Positions 57,701 through 64,000 of a stretch of DNA of 64,000 nucleotides are shown piece by piece; positions within the stretch are counted from its first letter, which is position 1, and every line of letters begins with the position of its first letter. Under the pieces are notes generated by a model. It saw nothing but the letters and a program-made list of their open reading frames with translations, ran no database searches and was not told where the DNA came from. The stretch spans positions 46,011,100-46,075,099 of the forward strand of contig CM066984.1 of the NCBI GenBank assembly GCA_033977485.1, read 5' to 3'. The position numbers and the translations under genes were made by a program. Origin of the DNA: Hydrangea macrophylla (Eukaryota > Streptophyta > Magnoliopsida > Cornales > Hydrangeaceae).

Positions 57701-59207
57701 GACGTTAGCCGAATTCGATCTTCAACCAGTGGAATCAGGAGAAGGACAACACCTTGGATGCCTTGTTGTACAACCGACTCTCATCAGCCGCATCTTGGCA
57801 GCTCAACAGTCGAACGAGGATTTAAAGTTATGGTTTGCTAAGATGTCCGCAAAGGAACCCGAGATATGGAGTATTAGTACGGACGGAGCACTGAGATGCA
57901 AAGGCAGACTCTGTGTGCCAAATGACGATGGACTCAGGAAGAACATTCTGGACGAAGCACACAAGTCAAGGATGACTATCCACCCAGGAGGAAACAAGAT
58001 GTATAAGGACTTGAAGAGAAACTTCTGGTGGCAAGGAATGAAGCGAGAAGTGGCCGAGTATGTATCGCAATGTCTTAATTGCAAACAAGTGAAGGCAGAG
58101 CATCAGAAACCACCTGGACTCCTACAACCGCTACCGATTCCCCAATGGAAATGGGAGCACATCACCATGGATTTTGTGGTTGGATTGCCAAAGTCTCAGC
58201 AAAACCACGACGCTATTTGGGTAATAGTGGATCGACTCACCAAGTCAGCACATTTTGTCGCCTACAACATGACGTACCCTGTTGAAAGATTGAGCCGGAT
58301 GTATCTAGAGCAAGTAGTGCGACTGCACGGTGTACCTGTCTCAATAGTTTCAGATCGAGATTCACGCTTTACCGCAGAATTCTGGAAGAGCCTTCAGACA
58401 GCAATGGGAACTTCATTGAATTTGAGTTCAGCCTTTCATCCACAGACAGACGGTCAGACAGAACGAGTCAATCAAGTGATGGAAGATATGTTGCGAGCCT
58501 GTGTCATTGAATTCGAGAGTTCATGGGAGACGCATTTACCTTTGATCGAGTTTGCCTACAACAACAGCTACCACACGAGCATAGGGATGGCGCCGTTTGA
58601 AGCCTTGTATGGAAGACCTTGCCGATCGCCGCTGTGTTGGGCCGAAGTCGGAGATACTCAACTACTTGGACCCGAGATGATTCGAGAAACCAGTGAGAAG
58701 ATCCAGATTGTACGAGAAAAGATGAAGACCGCGCAATCCAGACACAAGAGCTATGCCGACAAGCGACGGAAAGATCTAGAGTTTGCAGTTGGAGATCACG
58801 TACTACTTAAAGTCTCGCCAGTTCGGGGTATCGTCAGATTCGGACAGAAAAGAGGCAAGCTATCGCCGCGATTCATCGGACCATTCGAGATCCTAGAACG
58901 TGTTGGAAAGGTTGCTTATCGACTTGCGTTGCCGCCAAAGATGTCAGGAGTGCACAACGTTTTCCACATCAGCATGTTGAGGAAATGTGCCCATAACCCA
59001 ACACACGAGATCAGTTTTGAAGATATCGAGGTGAACGAGAACGTGACCTACAACGAAGGACCAGTGCGTATTCTAGACCGAGGAGTGAAGAAGCTCAGAA
59101 ACAAGGATATTCCGCTAGTGAAGGTTCAGTGGAAGCACCACGACGAAGGAGAAGCTTCATGGGAGCTGGAGTCGGAGATGCGAGAGAAGTTTTCATTTTT
59201 GTTTTAA
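54702..59207 (+). CDS. Gag-Pol polyprotein, Ty3/gypsy chromovirus, intact (1501 aa)
   Basis: Single uninterrupted ORF. Gag domain about residues 60-225 ([31 protein letters not shown]); two CCHC zinc knuckles about 312-325 ([14 protein letters not shown]) and 339-352 ([14 protein letters not shown]); aspartic protease with [10 protein letters not shown] about 405; reverse transcriptase with [10 protein letters not shown] about 624 and the FIDD active site about 724-727; RNase H with [10 protein letters not shown] about 871; integrase with an HHCC zinc finger (about 1087-1127) and D-D-35-E (about D1157, D1218, E1254: [22 protein letters not shown]); GPY-type region ([20 protein letters not shown]); and a C-terminal chromodomain-like segment ([21 protein letters not shown]). 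All catalytic residues I could check are present. The start at 54702 is the first ATG of the open frame. Confidence 0.96.
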   Translation: MVGPTRNQARLGAPIPEGMDPTGVFEAFMQRMEHIGDTYNHATNDNGNNHFVPPRQTGDKLLERFRGLRPEKFDGMAESWKAEQWIRELELIFEALECSELDKRRLAAFQLTYSAADWWEAERATIGIDAARRMPWEAFKTRFLEKYFPEDERDQQERNFLSLTQGNWTVREYTTQFERLSRFAPHMIDTSVKKVKRFHQGLNPHLRHMMIGHLSQSFEGIVRLASSLEKDAYPVQGPQVNRPPPRTFQPRNFPAQSSRNNQGWKPQTNNYRGTKRTWDGTRKPQANFPRQQNQQRGPPQAQPAAQRQNTDGCFNCGVPGHIARHCTAPKTNRRNDLVCRNCNKPGHISKDCRAPRGGYYGAPAQGQQGQVRVNAIIPDNAGYNAEEQQNLEGTLILFHCQVRALFDTGAARSFIAIKMVRELGLLPLALEPTLNAVSPLGVSVKLGKVCKDCPLTLEDRNLPADLIVLSMSEFDVILGMDWLTKYGANLDCVSRTIVFSTPGCPQIRFQCQPLSDMFITSYLSTIKTSSTELTIKQIPVIQDFEDVFRSISGLPPKREIDFCIELAPGTLPISKTPYRMAPTEMLELKKQVQELEDLGFVRPSTSPWGAPVLFVKKKDGELRLCIDYRELNKVTIKNRYPLPRIDDLFDQLQGSRIFSKIDLRSGYHQLLVRPKDIPKTAFRTRYGHYEFLVMSFGLTNAPAVFMDLMNRVFRPYLDQFIIVFIDDILIYSRTEEEHKKHLQIALQTLRDNSLYAKFSKCEFWLQEVKFLGHVISQDGISVDSSKIDAVLSWNRPTNVTEVRSFLGLAGYYRKFVEGFSRIAGPLTSLTKKETKYEWTDKHEDAFRELKERLTSAPVLAIPKSGEQFIIYSDASHQGLGCVLMQEGNVIAYGSRQLKPHEKNYPTHDLELAAIVFALKIWRHYLYGEKFDLFSDHKSLRYLFSQKELNMRQRRWMELLKDYDFSLQYHPGKANVVADALSRRPRLLVASILIREWRALETLAEFDLQPVESGEGQHLGCLVVQPTLISRILAAQQSNEDLKLWFAKMSAKEPEIWSISTDGALRCKGRLCVPNDDGLRKNILDEAHKSRMTIHPGGNKMYKDLKRNFWWQGMKREVAEYVSQCLNCKQVKAEHQKPPGLLQPLPIPQWKWEHITMDFVVGLPKSQQNHDAIWVIVDRLTKSAHFVAYNMTYPVERLSRMYLEQVVRLHGVPVSIVSDRDSRFTAEFWKSLQTAMGTSLNLSSAFHPQTDGQTERVNQVMEDMLRACVIEFESSWETHLPLIEFAYNNSYHTSIGMAPFEALYGRPCRSPLCWAEVGDTQLLGPEMIRETSEKIQIVREKMKTAQSRHKSYADKRRKDLEFAVGDHVLLKVSPVRGIVRFGQKRGKLSPRFIGPFEILERVGKVAYRLALPPKMSGVHNVFHISMLRKCAHNPTHEISFEDIEVNENVTYNEGPVRILDRGVKKLRNKDIPLVKVQWKHHDEGEASWELESEMREKFSFLF

Positions 59208-59245
59208 CCCAGTTTATTTCGGATTTCGGGGACGAAATCTTTTGT

Positions 59246-59258
59246 GAGTGGTGGATGA
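59246..59258 (+). other. Polypurine tract of intact gypsy element
   Basis: Purine-rich GAGTGGTGGATGA immediately before the TGTAATACC start of the 3' LTR. It is preceded by GGGGACGAAATCTTTT, a motif common before the PPT of plant gypsy elements. It is interrupted by T residues, so the call is moderate. Confidence 0.6.
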
Positions 59259-61487
59259 TGTAATACCCTGTATTTTTTTTTGTAATATATTATATAACTA
59301 AGACATTGTATGTTTCTTTTAATACTTGTATGAGCTTGGCCTTACCCTTGGTATATTTTACATACCAATCGATTGAACTTTATCTCAATCGATTGATTGT
59401 TCCAATCGATTGAACTTTATACCAATCGATTGATTGTATCAATCGATTGACACTTATGTCAATCGATTGGAGGCAGCTGGGCAGATTCTTTTGCTCTGGC
59501 TGGGGAGAAGCCACGTGAACACTCTCTCCTTATATATACCAGCCATTTTTCTGCGTTTTTCTCTTTAGAAAAATCAGAGAGAGTGAGAGAGAGTGTTTTG
59601 TGTGTGTTCATATATATATATACACTCATATATATATATACACATATATATATGTACATATATTTATTCACACACACACAGATGGACTGAAAGAAAAGAA
59701 AAGGAGATAAGAGAAGGAGACCAGAAAGAAGGAGAAAGAGAAGGGAGAAGACAGAGAGCAGAGGAAGAGAGGAGGACCACCATTTGAGCTTCCAAAGCTC
59801 AAACACACATTCCCAAACACACCCTAGACACTTAAGGTGAGTTTTAAACTCACTTGGTAACTTGATATTGATGTTAGGACATGTTTTGAATGAAGAAATG
59901 GAAAGAAACCATGTAGTTTCGTTTATATGTTGCTGGGCAGTCTTCTCTGTGAAGAAGACGAAGTGTCAATCGATTGACACTATATCAATCGATTGACATC
60001 TTTCATGTCTCAATCGATTGACATTTTATATCAATCGATTGACATGGATTGTGATCCAATCGATTGAACTTTCTTCCAATCGATTGACACTACTTTTATA
60101 CCAATCGATTGACATCTATATCAATCGATTGGAAGTTACAGTTTACTGTTTTACTTGTTTAGATAATGTAATAACTGTTTAGTTGTTTATTTACTGCTCA
60201 GTATTTCCCAGCATGCTTTATTACTGTAATACAAGACCTGATAATGAGTTAATGCGACGTAAGATCGTAGTAATAACAAGACTATCGGATAATGTTTATG
60301 ATGTTAGATGACGGAATAGTTGTGAATCCTTTGGAGTTAACATTCATTCATTCAGAGTAGTCGGGCCACATTGGGATTGTCATGTATCGGTTATAGAGTT
60401 GAACTTAAGTAGGTTTGCTAAGATTCGGGAACCTTGCGTGGGCGGGCCTTGGTCGATCATATGTTCTTAAAAGCGGTAGACAGACGAAGGTGTCTATGAC
60501 TTGCGGTGGACCGGACCAATTGCCCTAAGATAGCCAGATGATCTAATCATATGTTCTTAAAAGCGGTAGACAGACGAAGGTGTCTATGACATGCGGTGGA
60601 CCGTGATCACTGGTAGACGTCGCTAAGTCGTGGCATAGAATGATGTACTGTTGTTTAAAGCGTTATATCCCTGACATGCGGTGGACTGTGCATATGTTCT
60701 TAAAAGCGGGGGATGGACTAACGTGGTATCCATGACATGCGGTGGACTGTGCATATGTTCTTAAAAGCGGTGGATGAGCAATGGTATGTTATAGAGTTGA
60801 ACTACTGTCGAGTCTGTCTCCCTTATCTAGACGTGTTATCGGTCTTATAATGAGTAGAACATTAGTAATCGGATAATTGGTTTGATTAAAGGAGTTACCC
60901 TTACTGAATTCTAATTTGGTTACGGCTTATAACTTGTAATAACTTCAATAGTCGATACCCTGTTAGTATCTAACTCACTCGGCTTTCATTAAGCTGACGG
61001 CGTTTATGCCGCTGGACATTTCTACGTTCCAGCGCACCCTGGTTATGACTATACAGGTGAAAGGCCTGCAGAAGAAGACTACTATGCCGGTGACGGAGTT
61101 CCTGTGGAGAACTTCCCCGACGGAGGTCAGATCGAAGAAGACTACTACGCCGAGGACTACCCTTATGCCAACTGAAGACTAGACTAGAATTGTAGCTAGT
61201 TGTCTTTACCGTTTTAGAATCTTTTTGTAGTCAGGCTTATGTTGCCTTGGCATTTGTACTTCCGCTGCCTTATATTTGATTCGAGACTCTGATATGTAAT
61301 AGTTAGTAACTTCTGTTGACTTTATGTTACGTTGTGATCAGAACCTAGATTTCATTCTTGTTACACTATTACTTCTTGTTGTTTAGTACTGCGTGGTGTG
61401 GACAATCATGTGACTTCACCCGTCATTCCCTATGGACCCATAAAGGAAATTTATTTTTCTCTATTTATGCCGTTCCGGGGCGTGACA
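59259..61487 (+). repeat. 3' LTR of intact gypsy element (2229 bp)
   Basis: Matches 51000-53230 throughout. The palindrome blocks, CATATGTTCTTAAAAGCGG repeats and the acidic reading frame are repeated here with unchanged sequence as far as I can see. Confidence 0.96.
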
Positions 61488-61492
61488 GGCTA

Positions 61493-62047
61493 GTTACCCA
61501 AGACCTACCAAGCCTCCCACCTACTACTGATGTGGATGCTGCCTTGAGCGTAATTCTGGCTGATCGTTCTTTGTCAGACGAGCAGCTTTCTTTGATACAG
61601 GAGATCCAAGAAAGACTACCAAGCTGCCGTCTCTTAGAGCTATCAGCCTCAACTGTTCAGGCTGAAGCAAAAGTCCATCTTGGTGCTCGGTAGAAAGTAG
61701 TGCAGTTTCTCCAGGATACCAAGACCAAGTACGAAGCTAGAAAAGCATCTCGAGCTCAAGTAATTGCTCGAGACGCCTGGTTGTAGGCCCGCATTGCTAC
61801 TCTTAGGGCACAACTAGAACACTGCAAGGCCGAGGTCATCACAAATGATGTAGTGCTAGTGAAGGTAGATACGGTTCTGGCCCAACTTGGAGGAGATGCC
61901 CAAAAGTGTAGTGATCAGCTACAGGCTAGTCTTCCAGTTTCCCCTGCCTGGTCCCAAAAACTTGATAAGGCCAAACAGGATAGGGCTGGGGGTCAAAAAA
62001 CCTGGGATGACCTGAAGACTAAACTTAGGAATTTTGAATTAGTCTAG
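61493..62047 (+). pseudogene. Antisense PMD gene, 3' part (coiled-coil region)
   Basis: Continues the last exon frame from 50999 (LGL|VTQDLPSLPPTTDVDAALS). It encodes a Gln/Glu/Leu-rich, probably coiled-coil tail (DEQLSLIQEIQERLPSCRLL, KVVQFLQDTKTKYEARKASR, ARIATLRAQLEHCKAEV, WDDLKTKLRNFELV) and ends at TAG 62045-62047. Two in-frame TAG codons interrupt it (after HLGAR and after ARDAWL); both are consistent with CAG-to-TAG change. Similar C-terminal coiled coils are known in transposon-associated PMD proteins. Confidence 0.75.
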
Positions 62048-62156
62048 AGGCCGATTCTTACCTTTTGTACTTGTAAATATATATACATTCACTTTCTTTT
62101 GAACTGAACCTATAGGTAAGCTGTGTCCAACATTTAATACAATTGTAAAGTTTTGA

Positions 62157-63320
62157 TTAATCGCTCTCAGGCTCATAATTAATAAGTAGACCATACTCTA
62201 AACTTGGATTCGGTTTATTTTCCAAGTCAATAGTTTTCCAAAAAGTAGGATAATGAGACTTTAAATACTGACCATTTATTAGCCTGGCATGGACCGTTCC
62301 ATCAATATCGCGTAGCCTATACCCTCCACCTCTCTTAACTTCGTCAACGATGACAGGACCCTTCCAATTGACCGACCATTTACCATATTGATTTTCCTTG
62401 TCTCTGATAGGCAAGACAACCTTCCAAACTAAATCCTCCGTGCAGAAAGATTTTTCTTTCACTCTCTTATTGTACCCGTAACTTTTGTACCTTTAACGAG
62501 TCTAGAGTTGCCAATCTTGTTTCATCAAGCCCTTCTAACTCAGCTATCATAACCTCAGTGTATTCAGCAGGCTCAAGCTAATTTTGCAATGCTCTCCTGG
62601 TAGATCGGACCATGACCTACATAGGTAACATATCATCATGCCTGTAGATTAGCATGAACGGAGTGACTCCAATACTGGACCTTTTAGACGTCTGATAAGC
62701 CCATAGTGCTTCAGACAGTAGCTTTTCCCATTCCCTTGGGTTCTCGTTTATCATTTTCTTAATGATCCCTTTGAGGATCTTGTTAGTTGACTCGGCCTAT
62801 CCGTTGGCCTGAGCATAGTAGGGAGTGGAATTGAGATTGGCAATCCCTCTGCTTTCTACAAAGGCCATGGTTTCTGTGCCTGTAAACATAGAGCCTTGAT
62901 TGGCCATTATGGTCTCTGGTAGACTGAATCAGTGTATTATATGTTCCTTAATAAATTTAATTAATGTAGCCTGAGTCACCATCATGCATGGTATTGCTTC
63001 GGCCCACTTAGTAAAGTAGTCCATAGCTACTATAATAAAACAATGCTGGTCCGATGAAGGTGGGAGTACCTTACCAATCAAATCCATGGCCCATCCATTG
63101 AACGACCACGACTTGATAATAGGTTGGAGTTCTTTGGCTGGCATTCTTTGAATCGGGCCATGCTTTTTGCAAGCCTGGCACCCTTTGGCATAGCTGATGT
63201 AGTCCTTCAACATGCCCGGCTAGTAATAATTATATCTTCGTAAAAGCCATTTCATCTTGGTGTCGGCCTGATGAGCTCCACATATTCCTTCATGCACTTC
63301 GACCATTACCTGTATGGCTT
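62157..63320 (-). pseudogene. Tat-type integrase
   Basis: Minus-strand, from right to left: zinc-binding HHCC (VHEGICGAHQADTKMKW...CQACKKHG), core beginning with WAMDLIGKV and DYFTKWAEAIP, then IMANQGSMFTGTE, where the second catalytic Asp is Asn (GCC AAT). Next come an AESTNKILK segment with a stop before the Ala (Gln expected), WEKLLSEALWAYQTSKRSS and the C-terminal domain (GKWSVNWKGPVIVDEV, GGGYRLRDIDG). Trp-to-TAG changes and frame breaks occur at several points. The chromodomain is absent, as in Tat elements. Confidence 0.85.
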
Positions 63321-63471
63321 ATTTCTTCCTGAGGCACTTTAAGATTACATCATCACTGATGGGTTTCTTGAAAACCTCCCCACCTAGCACCATAAATCGG
63401 ATAACGAATAGTCTGACTTTTCGGTCCACCCTAACATTTGGGTGCTTTAAGTATTCGATGATTGGGATTCT

Positions 63472-63996
63472 CTAATTGTCGTCCTCCATCAAGACCAAAT
63501 TGGTTGTAGTATACCAGCCTCTCTTTGCTACGAATGGCAGCGATCGGACTTGTACCATAATAGCTTGATTCTCTAAACCTATTCTAGTCGACGAGGTTGA
63601 CCTTGTTTTTGTAAGTTTATCGGCCTCTGTATTTGTTGACCTAGGGATATAGCTCACACTTATATCATTAAATGAATCTATAAGTTGGGTAGCCACTGAG
63701 TGAAACGGGCAGAGCTCCCAACTCTTTATTTGAAATTTGCCTGATATATGTCCGATCACCAGCCCTGAGTCACCTTTTATATGAACAGAAGATGCCACCA
63801 TCTTATTGAGTATTTTTAACCAATGATGAGTGCCTCGTATTCGGCTTGATTATTGGTACATTTGAAAACGAGCCAAAACAACATCTTTGTCTTTTTATAT
63901 TTAGGCGATACAATGACCACTCTGGCCCCAGCACCTTCTACATTCTTAGAGCCATCAAAGATCAACGTCCATGGGACTAAGGACGTATTTAGTACC
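63472..63996 (-). pseudogene. Archaeal-type RNase H domain of Tat element
   Basis: Minus-strand LIFDGSKNVEGAGARVV, CTNNQAEYEALIIG, then after a one-base deletion (frameshift near 63815) KMVASSVHIKGDSGLVIGHI, SWELCPFHSVATQL and VSYIPRSTNTEADKL. The D...E...D order is that of the RVT_3/archaeal RNase H that Tat elements carry in addition to the normal pol RNase H. The remaining pol lies beyond the window. Confidence 0.82.
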
Positions 63997-64000
63997 TTTG

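Larger units (their letters stand above)
51000..61487 (+). mobile_element. Full-length, apparently intact Ty3/gypsy retrotransposon (10,488 bp)
   Basis: LTRs 51000-53230 and 59259-61487, perfect GGCTA duplication (50995-50999 and 61488-61492), initiator-Met PBS at 53238, an acidic ORF (53369-54304) and a continuous gag-pol ORF (54702-59207). The LTRs appear identical apart from a 2-bp length change and one substitution in the AT microsatellite near 51380/59640, so the insertion is very recent. It sits in the last exon of the antisense PMD gene; removing it and one GGCTA restores the PMD frame. No stop or frameshift was seen in gag-pol, so it is a candidate active element. Confidence 0.96.
46827..64000 (-). 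mobile_element. Tat-lineage Ty3/gypsy element with antisense PMD gene (continues past window)
   Basis: 3' LTR at 46827-48040, PPT at 48041-48053, an antisense PMD gene (48326-62047, interrupted by a younger element) and minus-strand pol (integrase to archaeal-type RNase H, 62157-64000). An antisense ORF between pol and the 3' LTR, and a second RNase H of archaeal type, are known hallmarks of Tat-lineage elements. The 5' LTR, gag, protease and RT lie to the right of the window, so the target duplication could not be checked. The left flank is ATTAT (46822-46826). Confidence 0.82.

Overview
This window looks like intergenic, repeat-dense DNA of a flowering plant, most likely a eudicot. I could not identify a single ordinary host gene. 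Almost everything that can be explained is LTR retrotransposon sequence, stacked by repeated insertion. The plant call rests on Ty3/gypsy chromovirus and Tat-type polyproteins, a Ty1/copia element with the classical initiator-Met PBS, a plant mobile domain (PMD) gene with short GT-AG introns, and TG...CA LTRs with 5-bp target-site duplications (TSDs). The species cannot be told from the sequence alone.

Layout. (1) 1-3671: a decayed minus-strand Ty3/gypsy gag-PR-RT fragment, split by a 2.15-kb solo LTR (137-2288, TSD GATTT). (2) 5278-8102: a structurally complete but internally deleted minus-strand Ty1/copia element (TSD TAGCT) whose LTR promoter carries perfect heat-shock elements. (3) 9907-38313: a minus-strand Ty3/gypsy chromovirus (TSD CAGCG). 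It is split by two later insertions: a 21.3-kb non-coding element arranged LTR-INT-LTR-INT-LTR (11708-32989, TSD CCATC), and a 1.46-kb solo LTR (34758-36221). (4) 38600-43440: a patchwork of a CACTA-like transposon end, a plus-strand LTR tail, and a minus-strand LTR interrupted by another LTR insertion (39764-41899, TSD CATAT). (5) 43440-46826: mostly unassigned, ending in a diverged relative of the non-coding element's LTR. (6) 46827 to beyond the right edge: a minus-strand Tat-lineage Ty3/gypsy element with its 3' LTR, PPT, an antisense intron-bearing PMD gene, and decayed integrase and archaeal-type RNase H. (7) 51000-61487: a nearly pristine, plus-strand 10.5-kb Ty3/gypsy element (TSD GGCTA) inserted in frame-neutral fashion into the last PMD exon. 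It has one uninterrupted 1501-codon gag-pol ORF and an extra 311-codon acidic ORF.

How the parts work together. Only the 51000-61487 element looks able to move itself; its LTRs differ at a short AT-microsatellite and almost nowhere else that I could see. The tandem non-coding element has a tRNA-Arg PBS and a PPT but no proteins, so it must borrow machinery; a Tat/Ogre-type helper is plausible. The most unusual observations are four. First, a ~60-bp satellite inside the non-coding element in which each unit carries two hairpins sharing one pentanucleotide loop that changes in concert. Second, a PBS that continues for 50 nt through the T-arm and anticodon arm of a tRNA-Arg. Third, arrays of 10-bp palindromes (CAATCGATTG or CAGTCGACTG) in several LTRs, whose two arms change together. 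Fourth, heat-shock-element clusters in the copia LTR promoter.
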